Origin: Struthidea cinerea
Lineage: Eukaryota; Chordata; Aves; Passeriformes; Corcoracidae
Direction of reading: 5' to 3'
Length of the DNA stretch: 64,000 nucleotides
Assembly (NCBI GenBank): GCA_013397865.1
Contig: VZTI01001133.1
Location: 419,683 to 483,682, forward strand
Shown: positions 38,401 through 48,721 of the stretch, piece by piece
How positions within the stretch are numbered: the first letter of the stretch is position 1
Layout of the letters: every line of letters begins with the position of its first letter
Made by a program: the position numbers and the translations under genes
Notes under the pieces: generated by a model
Databases searched by the model: none
The model's input: only the letters and a program-made list of their open reading frames with translations
Told to the model about the DNA's origin: nothing

Positions 38401-40385
38401 TGAATTGCTTTTCTTGATTAAGCTTTTTTTTTTCAAGTTTGAAGACATGAGGATACTTCTGAATTAAAAGTGATATGACTATAAAGGATAACTTCTACAG
38501 TATTAGCCCCCAAATCACAGGTTATGTGTTGTAAAAGTTTTTACTTGTGTTGCTTCATAGTATATTCTAAAGAAAGTTTGAAGGTACTCATAATAATTTG
38601 ACTGAATGCTAAGATATATGAATGAGAAAGAAAACAAAACACATGGAGAAGAATAATATCCTTTTTGCATCTAGTCCATGGATACTGCTAAAATTTTATC
38701 ACATGAAGGAATAATGATTTAAAGGTAGATTTTTTTTTTTCAGATTCCTCTTGAAGCTACATATTTTGTTTAATTGTAAACACATTAGTAGAGTTGCCCA
38801 AACAATCAGAAGAACAGGACTGAGGATGCCCAGATACCTTTTGAGGGCTGTGATGCATATAATTTTTCCAAATGAAAACCTGGAAAAAGGCTGGAAAAAT
38901 TTTGCCGTATTGCCCCACTATTTCTAGATGATTGCCAACCTTAGTTTCATGCATTCTTTATGAAAGTACTCAGGGGACCTTTTTTTTTTTTTGTATTATT
39001 AGATCAAGTGGAAGGTGTATTTTGCACCCAGTAATTCTGAGAAAGCATGTGGAATGGTTGATGGTGCAGTGAATGTAGTCCTTCAAGCTGTGAATCAGTC
39101 CAGCAGGTGATAGCTACTGTCTCATTGTGGAGTCATTAGAAATATAAACTCACAGTTTAGCCACTTTAATATCAAGGGAAAGTTGAAGGCCAGTGCAGTC
39201 ACTGGTAAGTACTATGGGAAGCTTCAGGCAACACTATGATTTAAAATTAATGGGAAGGAAGGGGAAAGAAGAGGAAATAAAAAGATAGTAGAAATCTGGA
39301 AAACAACTTTAAATAATATTTACACTTGTAAAAGTGTTAACCAAGTTCTTACCAGTTCCTGTTTTAGAGGGGTGGTCCAATGGATTTATGCAATACCTAA
39401 AAGGAGATTTAAGACAGTACTTTCAATGGCTGACTTAAACAAAGGGAGGCTGGCTACCCTCGATTCCTACATTCAGAAAGAAAAAGTGACCTCTAATAAG
39501 GAAAACCAAAGCAAAGACACAGTTATGATTTTTTTCCTCTAAAGTCTGTTTAAATAAACCTCTCTTTCACAACAGAGATATTTGAAGTCAATGTCCTTAA
39601 ATCAGGGCTGGATTTTGTGTACAAAGGTTCTACAACTCATATATTTTTCTGTAGCCTGCACATATTCCCAGTGTGTGTCTGGTGTTCTCTGTGTACGCCT
39701 GACAAACCAGACATGTGGGCACCCCACTTTCAGAGTCTTAAATTCAGGAAATGCTCAAGCTCAGACAGGAAGTAAACTCTTCTGTGGACTTCCCCAAGAC
39801 ATAAATAGAGATCGTTCTACCCTCGCCCCAGTTTCCCCAGTCAAAAGAAGCACTGATGATCCAATCTCAGCTACCTAAAGACATTCAGCTTTTGATTCAG
39901 GCTCTTGAACCTCCATCCTATGTTTCAGTCCAAGTGTTACAGTCAAAAGTCCATTTTAAAATAATGTCTCTGAATCCAGTTCACATCCCTTAAGAGAGAA
40001 TCTGAGGAGAGGATGACTGTGCTGACCGCAATGATTGTACTTTCTAATCAAAGTGTATTACACAGTTTAGGAAGCCTTCATAATACACTATATAATGGAG
40101 TAATTCTGTAAGCAGCAAATTTTAGACACTTCTGAAATCAGACATGTTTTGTAAAAAACTGACTCATTATATGTTAAGTACACCATATTTACCAAATAAA
40201 AATTTCAGTAGGGTTCTGTTACTAAAGAACATCTCTCGTGAATGATTGTAGGTACCTTCATTGCTTTTTGAATCAAAAGGAGAAATGAGTCATTGGAACC
40301 TTAAAAAAATCTCTCTCTCTGATGATTCCTGCACAGCTACTTAATGATACAACTTGGTTTTTGCTTGTGTTTCTTTGTTTTCCAG
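35459..40385. other. Intergenic DNA upstream of TLR1B
   Basis: About 4.9 kb of AT-rich sequence without a recognised repeat. It should contain the noncoding 5' exon(s) and promoter of TLR1B, because the coding exon begins with a splice acceptor. Several donor-like sites exist (for example ggtaagc near 37975 and ggtgaga near 37842), but none can be chosen from sequence alone. Confidence 0.5.
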
Positions 40386-40451
40386 CAGGATTGGAACAAA
40401 GATGGACTGTTAAGAAAAGTATTGAGCATCTTCAAGGAAAGGGAAAGCAGT

Positions 40452-42413
40452 ATGACACAAAATATGAGCTTTCTCAGAATCTTTTTTCTTTACAAGTGTC
40501 TGTTTGCATTAACTTTTTGGAACCATGTCAGCCTGTCTGTGGAAGATGAACCCTTTACATCTGCTTCTAACAATTTTCCAGAAGATGGTTCTAACCAAAA
40601 TATCAAGAGCCTGCTACTCCCGTATACAACTGGACATCAGTCCAAAGCTAATTTTGATTGGGTTGTGATACAAAATACTACAGAAAGCCTGTCATTGTCA
40701 GAAATCACAAATTACAATGTAAAAAAATTGATAACTTTATTATCTAATTTCAGGCAAGGATCCAGGTTACAAAATCTGACACTGACAAATGTGTCAGTGG
40801 ATTGGAATGCTCTTATGAAAATTTTTCAGACTGTATGGCACTCATCCATTGAATACTTTAATATTAACAGTGTAACACAACTGTCAGACATTGAAAGTTA
40901 TGACTTTGACTATTCAGGTACCTCTATGAAAGCACTGACAGCGAAGAAAATTCTAATCACAGACTTATACTTCATACAGGATGACCTATATAGAATATTT
41001 GCAGACATGAATATTGCAGACATGACAATAGCTGATTCAGAAATGATTCATATGCTTTGTCCTTCATCTGAGAGTCACTTCAGATACCTAAATTTTTTAA
41101 AGAATGATTTAACAGATTTTCTTTTTCAAAAATGTGACAACCTACTTCAGCTGGAGACATTAATCTTGCAGAAGAATAAATTTGAGAGCCTTCCCAAGGT
41201 AAGCTTCATGACCAGCCATATGAAATCACTGAAATACCTGGACATGAGCAACAACCTGCTGCGCCACAATGGCGCTGACGTGCAGTGCCAGTGGGCTGAG
41301 TCTCTGGCAGAGTTGGACCTGTCCTCCAATCAGTTGGCGGATGCTGTGTTTGAGTGCTTGCCAGTCAACGTCAGAAAACTCGGCCTACACAACAATCAGA
41401 TCAGCAGTGTCCCCAGGGGGCTGGCAGAGCTGAAATCCTTGGAAGAGCTGAACTTGGCATCGAACAGGCTGGCTGACCTGCCGGGGTGCGGTGGCTTTCC
41501 GTCCCTGCAGTTCCTGAACGTCGAGATGAATTCGATCCTCACCCCATCTGCTGACTTCTTCCAGAGCTGCCCAAGGGTCAGGGAGCTGCAGGCCGGGCAC
41601 AACCCGTTCAAGTGTTCGTGTGAACTGCAAGCCTTTATCCGCCTGGAGAGGCAGTCAGGGGGGAAGCTGTTTGGCTGGCCGGCGGCATACGTGTGCGAGT
41701 ACCCGGAAGGCTTGCGAGGAACGGAGCTCAAAGACCTCCACCTGAGCCAGCTGGCTTGCAACACGACGCTCCTGCTTGTGACAGCGCTGCTGCTGACGCT
41801 GGTGCTGGTGGCTGCGGTGGCCTTTCTGTGCATCTACCTGGATGTGCCGTGGTACGTGCGGATGACGTGGCAGTGGACGCAGACGAAGCGCAGAGCTTGG
41901 CACAACCCCCCCGGAGATCCGGGCACCGTTCTGCAGTTTCACGCGTTCATTTCCTACAGCGAGCGCGATTCGTTGTGGGTGAAGAACGAGCTGATCCCGA
42001 ACCTGGAGAAGGGGGAGGGCTGCGTACAACTGTGCCAGCACGAGAGAAACTTCATCCCCGGCAAGAGCATTGTGGAGAACATCATTAACTGCATTGAGAA
42101 GAGCTACAAGTCGATCTTTGTGTTGTCTCCCAACTTTGTGCAGAGTGAGTGGTGTCACTATGAGCTGTACTTTGCCCATCACAAGTTATTCAGTGAGAAT
42201 TCCAACAGTTTAATCCTCATTTTACTGGAGCCAATCCCTCCGTACCTTATCCCTGCCAGGTATCACAAGCTGAAAGCTCTCATGGCAAAGCGTACCTACC
42301 TGGAGTGGCCAAAGGAGAGGAGCAAGCGTGCCCTATTCTGGGCTAACCTGAGGGCAGCTATTAGCATTAATCTGCCAACATCTGATGAAAACTGGTGTGG
42401 GGAAACAGATTAA
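40452..42413 (+). CDS. TLR1B: Toll-like receptor 1 family member B (short form)
   Basis: 653 aa from ATG 40452. A second in-frame ATG at 40464 (MSFLRIFFLYK) immediately precedes a hydrophobic signal peptide and may be the true start (649 aa). Domains: signal peptide (about 1-30), leucine-rich repeats (clear in LKYLDMSNNLLRHN, LAELDLSSNQLADA and LEELNLASNRLADL), cysteine-rich LRRCT (383-436, NPFKCSCE), transmembrane helix (about 438-461), and TIR (494-642) with box 1 FHAFISYS, BB loop ERNFIPGKSI and box 3 RALFWANLRAA. Known role: TLR1-family receptors pair with TLR2 at the surface and signal through MyD88 on sensing lipopeptides. It lacks about 150 N-terminal residues found in TLR1A, as described for chicken TLR1B. 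From LQKNKFESLP to INLP it is identical to TLR1A. The last 11 residues (TSDENWCGETD) are its own. Confidence 0.95.
   Translation: MTQNMSFLRIFFLYKCLFALTFWNHVSLSVEDEPFTSASNNFPEDGSNQNIKSLLLPYTTGHQSKANFDWVVIQNTTESLSLSEITNYNVKKLITLLSNFRQGSRLQNLTLTNVSVDWNALMKIFQTVWHSSIEYFNINSVTQLSDIESYDFDYSGTSMKALTAKKILITDLYFIQDDLYRIFADMNIADMTIADSEMIHMLCPSSESHFRYLNFLKNDLTDFLFQKCDNLLQLETLILQKNKFESLPKVSFMTSHMKSLKYLDMSNNLLRHNGADVQCQWAESLAELDLSSNQLADAVFECLPVNVRKLGLHNNQISSVPRGLAELKSLEELNLASNRLADLPGCGGFPSLQFLNVEMNSILTPSADFFQSCPRVRELQAGHNPFKCSCELQAFIRLERQSGGKLFGWPAAYVCEYPEGLRGTELKDLHLSQLACNTTLLLVTALLLTLVLVAAVAFLCIYLDVPWYVRMTWQWTQTKRRAWHNPPGDPGTVLQFHAFISYSERDSLWVKNELIPNLEKGEGCVQLCQHERNFIPGKSIVENIINCIEKSYKSIFVLSPNFVQSEWCHYELYFAHHKLFSENSNSLILILLEPIPPYLIPARYHKLKALMAKRTYLEWPKERSKRALFWANLRAAISINLPTSDENWCGETD
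41166..42378 (+). repeat. Near-identical tract shared with TLR1A (copy in TLR1B)
   Basis: 1213 bp aligned without gaps to 54027-55239 (constant offset 12861). Only one difference was found by eye, T at 42293 against C at 55154, a silent Arg codon change. Outside both edges similarity drops at once. Confidence 0.93.
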
Positions 42414-42462
42414 GAATCTTTCTAATGGAGTTGCATTTGTTTTTTCTTAGTGAAGCAATAAA

Positions 42463-43546
42463 TATGATTGCCATTCACTGCCAATATATTTATTTTTGAC
42501 TTTAACTTTTTAACTATTAAATATAACTTTTTTTGCACATTCTACTTCCTAACTAGTTGTTTGTGTTGCCTCCTAACTGTAGTCAAAATTCAGTTCTCCT
42601 TATTGCAAATCTCTTGAGATAGCAATTTGCAAATGAATTTGAATGTGGATTTTGAAATTTGACTTGAAATACTGTAGTGAGTTTTTCTCAGGAGAACAAA
42701 ATCTGGAACAGTTGGTATAGAATGTGGAAGAATGCTTAAGCTGCTGGATAGTTTGCAGAGCTGCTTTAATCACAAAATGTAGACAGCTTTGTCAAAGGAG
42801 ATCTTTTGCTGAAATTGGTTCACATGGGAGAAAATTAAGTATCCTGAGGAGATGCCTGAAGTCCAGAGCTCAAAATGGTTCTCAAATAGTCTTTGCTCAG
42901 ATTCAGTGAAGATTTAAAAGGATAAGACCCAGATACAGAACTTTGTGAACTTGCCAAAAACAAGGACTGAGCAAAGAAGAAAGGTTTTGGGCTTTTTCCT
43001 TAAAAAAAAAAAAAAAAGAAAAAGAAAAAGGTGAGCTACTTCGCTTTTTGAGGTTCATAGCTTGGCTTGCAGGAAGGGAGAAGTAGTGAACTGACAGAGC
43101 TCTAATATTATTTTTCCTCTTCGCTTATTTTCTTGTTTTCATGAGTCCATTTTACTCAGAGTTCAAATTAAAATGCAGGAGACAGGGAGTTTATTTTTGG
43201 ACTTAGATGTTTATTATATCTTTTTTATAATACAGCTGCACAGAGTGTGCCTTTTAAGTTAACAAGGCGAAAATGACCCTGAGCTTCAACTTCTAAGGCC
43301 TTTTAAGGTCCAAATCACTTAATTACAGAATTCCAAGTAGATTATTTTTACTTATAATCTAATAACTAACTATTCATGTCTCGCACTGCGGGTTTTTTGA
43401 AGCAATACCAGAAAACCCAGATTTGTGAAGAAGAAAGAAGAAAGAAGAACAAACCCATGCTCAAAATCTTCTATATTGTTACATGTATCTCATAAACTTA
43501 ATTTTTACATTTTTACATATTCCACTCGGTGATATAACTTTAATTA
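42463..43546. other. Intergenic DNA downstream of TLR1B
   Basis: AT-rich sequence with no recognised gene. A poly-A/AAAAAG tract lies at 43002-43030 and a short GAA-type repeat at about 43427-43449. Confidence 0.6.
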
Positions 43547-43547
43547 C

Positions 43548-43630
43548 ACAGCAACAACTTCAGTGCTATCAAACAATTTGGGAAGTCTTTCCCAAGGTCT
43601 CAGGTCAAATGCAATGTGCTTCTGAGTATC
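43548..43630 (-). repeat. Direct repeat copy 1 within the retroviral remnant
   Basis: An approximately 80-bp segment containing agtctttcccaaggtctc. It matches 44213-44293 with roughly 85-90 percent identity by eye, in the same orientation. Confidence 0.8.
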
Positions 43631-44212
43631 ATTGCTTGTCAGAACTGAAAGACTGAGATTCTCAGAACTCAGGGTTCCAACATCTCCCTCTCCTGTTTGA
43701 ACCATGAGCACTGCTTTAACTGCTTTGTTAAACTATTGTCGGATACACTGAAGTAGACAGGGTGTAAGTACTATGATGACTATAATGACAATCAAAACAT
43801 ACATGCTCAATTTTAAAAGCTCTCTCCACAGTGGAGTGAGGCTCAACCAATTAAACAGATTATCTAACTATGATCCTCTTTCAACTTTGAGTTTGGTGAT
43901 ACCTTCTTCTAATTGTTGAATGCTCTTGTGTATTGATACTGAATAGTTAGAAAGGTTTATGCAACACATTTCATCAAAAGCTGTGGTCTTTTTGCAGTTC
44001 ATGTCTGCGTGCTTGCTTCTCTGCTTCCGGGGGTGTCTGGGTATTCCTGTGGTTTGTAGCATTTCACATTTTTTGAAGGAATCTACTTTGGACTAGCACC
44101 TGTAGAGACACAAGCTTACCATTTGCCCCAGGTTATTAGTGGGAATGGGCCTTCAGTTTTCTCTGTCTCTGGACTTCTGATCAAAACTAAAGGGTTTTCC
44201 TTTAATTTTGCA

Positions 44213-44293
44213 ACAACCTCAGTGTTATCAAACAATTTAAGAAGTCTTTCCCAAGGCCTCACGTCAAATGCAGTGTGCTTCTGAGTGTTCCAA
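44213..44293 (-). repeat. Direct repeat copy 2 within the retroviral remnant
   Basis: The second copy of the approximately 80-bp segment (agtctttcccaaggcctc), 665 bp from copy 1. The two copies bracket the envelope-like segment. Confidence 0.8.
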
Positions 44294-44295
44294 CG

Positions 44296-47200
44296 TTCTA
44301 ATACCCGTAGAGGCCTGGTACCATTTTGATCCTCAGAGATACCTTGACCAGAGAGAGTGGGAGGGCATCTGCAGTAACAGAACTGCCTTCGTCATATTGT
44401 CTATGTTTTGAGAAACTCCTGGCATCTCTAAATCATGCTTCCCCCCCCACCAGCTTTCTGCTTTTTTCTTCTCATCCATACATCTTACTTTATGCTTATT
44501 ATTAAAAGAATCTGTCCTTTTCAGCTGAAACAGTATCTCATAGTACAGCTATGGCTTGTGATCAGAAAGTCAATAATGAGTCAGAGCCTGAAAAAATTTT
44601 CCAGGTCTTGGGACAGCAGGTAAGACTTACTCACTGAGTTAAAAAAACAAACTACATTTACAATATTTGCTTTCCTTTATAGAAATATAGCAGGCCCTTC
44701 TGTCTGTACTTATATTGTTTTGGCTTCAAGAAAGCATGGCTGGGCTCAGACAAGCATTAACAACTGCTAAAGATGATGACAGCAAACTTCCTCTTTGCCC
44801 CAACAAGGGAAGGTTGTTTGAAATACCAGACCTAAATGACCATCAAGCAGGAAGTTTCCCTTCAAAAATGTTTCAACATGAATATGAGAGAAGACGGGAT
44901 GTTAAGATGAAATCTTCATGTAGCATAGAATGTTTACATTTTGTCTTATTTTTGTCTTCCATTATTAGCAAAAGGTTTTAATTTTGATGCTTCTTTTTGC
45001 ATGAGGTCTAAGTAGGCTGAGATTTCTTGACCTGAGGCCTTGAACTGTGAGTGACTGTTTATGACCTGTAGAAGAAAGGTCAAATTTAACACCTTTAGCT
45101 CTCTCATCCCACTTAGCCTCAAAATTAATATAACACACCTATTATCAAATCGCAGACATTTCATTCAGGACTGTAGAAACTAATGTTTTCTCTGCTTCCT
45201 CCTTCCCCTCCAACTACTGCTTCAGTGTGTGACTCATTTAACCCTTAGAGAACTGAAGTTGATCAGACTTAGCTTGGTTTGTCTATCCCTTTCTCATAAC
45301 CAGGGACAACTGGATTGTGGTGCCTTGCTTGAAAATTTTCTTCTAAAGGCTCAGAGTTTTAGGCCAGTAACCCTTGAAACCTCTGTAATACAATTAATAT
45401 CCCCTTGTTGTGTAACCTTAAGAACTCATCTGGCTTCTGTTGTCTGGAGGACAGAGAAACCCTCTGAAAGTCAGAGCGCACCAAGGATCCTCATGTGGGA
45501 GCCATAGCCATCACCAGAAATCAAGAAGTGGAAGGTTTTAGCAAGGCAAGCAAGGTTTCCTTACCACTTAGGAAAGAACTTGGAACTATGTGACCTCAGA
45601 GAATGTAGCTGATGTTATGATAAGCAGAAGTATATAATTACAGTTCTCTAGTATTACAGGTTTCTGGATTCCAAAATCCTTGAGTGAATAAATTGGAAAG
45701 GGTGGCTTTTGATGAGCATAGGCATCAATTAAAACTTGTACTTTGGAACTAGAAGCCCACATACTATTATATTTATTTCCATGATGTGTGCCAAATAATT
45801 GATGAAACAGCTAAACGTGCAACGAATTATTGGAGCTAGTTTCTCTGATTCCACAAGAAAGAATGAGTTTCTCAAGTGTTATTAGAATATTTCAAACAAT
45901 TATCTCAGCCTCTGTCATACTCTCAACCCTTTCTATAAAACCAGTTTTAATCCATGAAGAAATTTTTCCTGTTCTTGGGGCCATGTGTAGTCTCACAGCA
46001 CATCAGCCACTTTATCTGCACATTTTGGAAAGGGACTACCCTTTTTTGTGCAGCCTGGTGATGTGTGCCTGCAATTGGTACTGCACTGAAATCTGTAACT
46101 GCTCCTGCACTCCAGTTATCAGGGAAAGGGAGTGTGTAAATGTTTTCTGATGTCAGATACTATATCAGAGCAGATTCCTGGCATTTGATTAGTCATCTTG
46201 GTGACTAGCAGGAATGCTATTTTTACATACATAAAAGTATCAACATACAAAACTGATAACATGGGAGTTAAACACCCTCCAAAACCTAAAAAATGTGCAG
46301 AATGAAATGAAAGTATAAAAGTGTAAATGTTTTTATGTATATTTAAGTAGTACGTAGTGTAAAGGAAACTGAACTATGGCAGACTGGGAGACTTGACACA
46401 ATGTGGGTTGCCCTGCTGAGAGCTCAGCTCTTCTTTAGCTTTAGAAATGTTACAAAGCATCTTCACTGAAGTTCAGCTGCAGAGGGTTAGAGGAAGGAAA
46501 GGCACTCAGGGGAAAATAATGGGACTCCATGGGAGATACTGCTGGGGGGAAGGTTCAAAACCTCTGTGAAACCCGTGTTTTTATTCAGGGCTTTGGTTAG
46601 TCTGTTTTTTCTTTTGGAAATATTTGCTGAGATTGACCATAATGCTCGTTTAGTAGTCACTGTTTTGTCAAGAGAAAGCAGTATTTATAACCAATAAGTG
46701 AGAAAGTTGTGTGTTCTGCAAGGTGGCTTTGGGTTACCAGTTTGATTTCCACAGCTTTGATCCTTGTGTCTGTTTATACTGAAGCAAAATAGGCTTGAGC
46801 ATAAATGTGATACAGTCTCTGCTCCATTTGATTTGTGGTGGCATTTAGCCTTTTTTTCACCTACTTGACACACAGGTGACAATGAGAATTGCAGTTAAAC
46901 CTAAAGTCCTTGATGTGACCAAACACCAGCTTTACAAACCTTTAATAATAGTACACGTAAGTTCGCTTCTGCAGTTCTTGTCAGAGAGATTCTTCACACT
47001 TTTGGCATGGTGCTGCTCCTGAATAGCTTTTGATACCCAGCCAAGTGTAGCTGTGGTTCCTCTCTGGGTAAGTAACGATGACATACAGGCAGATGTGTGA
47101 AATGTCTTTTTGTGAACATTGGTGGAACAAACTGCAAAAAACCCCAGCAGTATAAAATTCAGAAATGGAACAAGGTATCTGCATGAACGTATGTGAGCTG

Positions 47201-48111
47201 ACTGGAAAAGATGGTATGTAGCTAGTACATTTCAAGATGCATGAACAGAAATACATTGCTTTCTGTTTTTGCCTATCATAAAAAAATGACTGAAACCAGC
47301 CCCAAACAAAACTTTGTTGAATTTGTTAGTAAAAATAGATTATGAAAGGTTCCTAATGGTTTAACAGAGGTATTCAGGAGTATGAGTTTTATTTTAACTA
47401 ATTGCAAATTTTTCTTTATGGCAAACTGTTTATTTGAATGTATTTTAAAGTCTCATAAAGAAGGGTGGTAAGAAAATTAAACATACTACAACTAAAAGGT
47501 GGTTTTAGTAGCTGTGTGTGCACTAGAGTCAGTTCTGCTGAAAGCTGATGGTGTATTTGATTTTATCCATGTAGCAAAGGTTTTTTCGTGAATTATATTG
47601 GAAGTAAAGCTGCCAGTGTTTTGCCTAATTGTGATATCATTGTTTTGTCAACAAGTGCCTTACTCCATTCAATATCATGGATTAGTGCCTAGCAATAGGA
47701 GCATCTCTTTTAACTTGAAGTCCAGGCAGTATCAGCTGGCAAACACTCTTGCTGCTTATTGAGAAACATTCATGATGCTTGGTCTTGTCTTGGGTCACAG
47801 ATGTGCCAGAATTTTCTGTAGTGTATTAGTCAGTTCCCTGCACTAAGGAAAGCAGAATAGTTTCAATTCAGTTCAGTCATCAATCTTAAAATGAAAAATG
47901 CTGATTTTCTTTCAGCAAAGCGAAGGGTTAAATTTTTTAAAAAAATTGGAAATGTAACTGCAAATCATGAGTTTCAAGGGAAATTAATGCTAGTTTGAAA
48001 TGTAGCTAGCACTGCTATCTAGAATAAAGTTTCATGCTTTTCAGCTTCTTTAGCTGATTCTTTAGCTATTGTATTAGTCTGGAGGCTTACAGGAGTGAAG
48101 TGTTGATTTTG
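44296..48111. other. Intergenic DNA between the ERV remnant and the LTR at 48.1 kb
   Basis: Unrecognised AT-rich sequence. Short open frames at 44715-44981, 45229-45507 and 45830-46150 (plus) match no family I know. An exon-like segment at 44525-44619 is discussed under findings. Confidence 0.5.
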
Positions 48112-48116
48112 GTTAT

Positions 48117-48716
48117 TGTCATGGTTTAACCCCAACCCACATCTGAGTACCACTGAGCTGCTCTCTCACTGCCCTGCCATCCCCCACCCCCACTGGGGAG
48201 AAGAGTCAGAAAAAAAAGTAAAACTTGTAGGTTGAGGTAAGAGCTGTTTAAAAATTGAAACAAAGTTAAATTTAATAATAATAGTAATAATAATAATAAT
48301 AGTGATGATGATGATGATGAACAGGAGAGAAAGAGGAATAAAATGCAAGAGAAACAAGTGATGAACAGTACGGTTGCTCCTCCCCTGCTGGCTGATGCCC
48401 AGCCCATCCCTAAGCAGTGATCAGCCCTCCTGGCAAACCATCCCCCCCAGTTTCTATACTGACCATGATGTTCTATGGTATGGAATATCCCTTTGGCCAG
48501 TTTGGGTCAGCTGTCCTGGCCATGGTCCCTCCTGGCTTCTTGTGCACCTCCTCACTGGTAGAGCATGGGAAACTGGGAAGTCCTTGACTAAGCACTACCC
48601 AGGAACAACTAAAACATCAGTGTGTTATCAACATTGTCCTCATCCTGAATGCAAAACACAGCCTTGTACCAGCTACTAGGAAGAAAATTAACTCTATCCC
48701 AGCCCAAAAAGGGCCA
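48117..48716 (-). mobile_element. Solo LTR of an endogenous retrovirus
   Basis: A 600-bp element. The plus strand starts tgtcatggtttaacccc and ends gggcca. It is flanked by a perfect 5-bp target-site duplication GTTAT (48112-48116 and 48717-48721). Read on the minus strand it is the avian LTR that carries a TATA-like AGTATAGAAA (48460-48451) and ends ...CCATGACA. A 5-bp duplication fits an ERVL-type integrase. An AAT/GAT simple repeat (about 48274-48320) lies inside. No internal genes remain. Confidence 0.9.
48274..48320. repeat. Trinucleotide repeat (AAT)n(GAT)n
   Basis: A run of taataataat-type units changing to gatgatgatgat. It lies inside the LTR and is probably expanded from the AT-rich tract normal for this LTR family. 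Confidence 0.85.
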
Positions 48717-48721
48717 GTTAT

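Larger units (their letters stand above)
40386..42462 (+). other. TLR1B: TLR1B coding exon with UTR parts
   Basis: The acceptor tttctttgttttccag ends at 40385. The coding region follows, and AATAAA at 42457-42462 lies 44 bp after the stop codon. An open frame runs through the acceptor to an upstream ATG (40344). That ATG is intronic if the acceptor is used, so it should not be taken as the start. Confidence 0.75.
43547..44295 (-). pseudogene. Broken endogenous retrovirus internal fragment
   Basis: On the minus strand, about 44.29-44.03 kb encodes a stretch resembling the C-terminal part of a retroviral integrase (a TWGK-type motif, then a W/IPS-type motif). This is followed by an envelope transmembrane-subunit-like segment (about 44.06-43.73 kb) with a CC pair, a heptad-type helix, a Trp-rich membrane-proximal region and a long hydrophobic membrane span. 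The reading frame is interrupted by stops in the integrase-like part. A TAG at 43870-43868 breaks the envelope part before the membrane span, which then stays open to a stop at 43735-43733. The surface subunit is missing. No LTRs adjoin it. The order suggests a betaretrovirus-like (ERVK) element with an internal deletion. Assignment rests on motif pattern only. Confidence 0.55.

Noticed and set aside
40344..40451. Upstream ATG that would extend TLR1B to 689 residues
   Set aside because: A strong splice acceptor (AG at 40384-40385) lies between this ATG and the signal peptide, so the ATG is probably intronic. The extension also places 36 extra residues before a clear signal peptide.
41396..42182. 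Antisense frames of 145 and 175 codons inside TLR1B, repeated at 54257-55043 in TLR1A
   Set aside because: Shadows of the GC-rich TIR/LRRCT coding sequence. They appear twice only because the tract is duplicated.
43002..43030. Poly-A tract as the tail of a processed pseudogene
   Set aside because: The sequence upstream shows no recognisable coding remnant and no target-site duplication was found. Treated as a simple repeat.
45830..46150. Open frame of 106 codons on the plus strand
   Set aside because: No domain, splice context or repeat match was recognised. A frame of this length is expected by chance in this much sequence.
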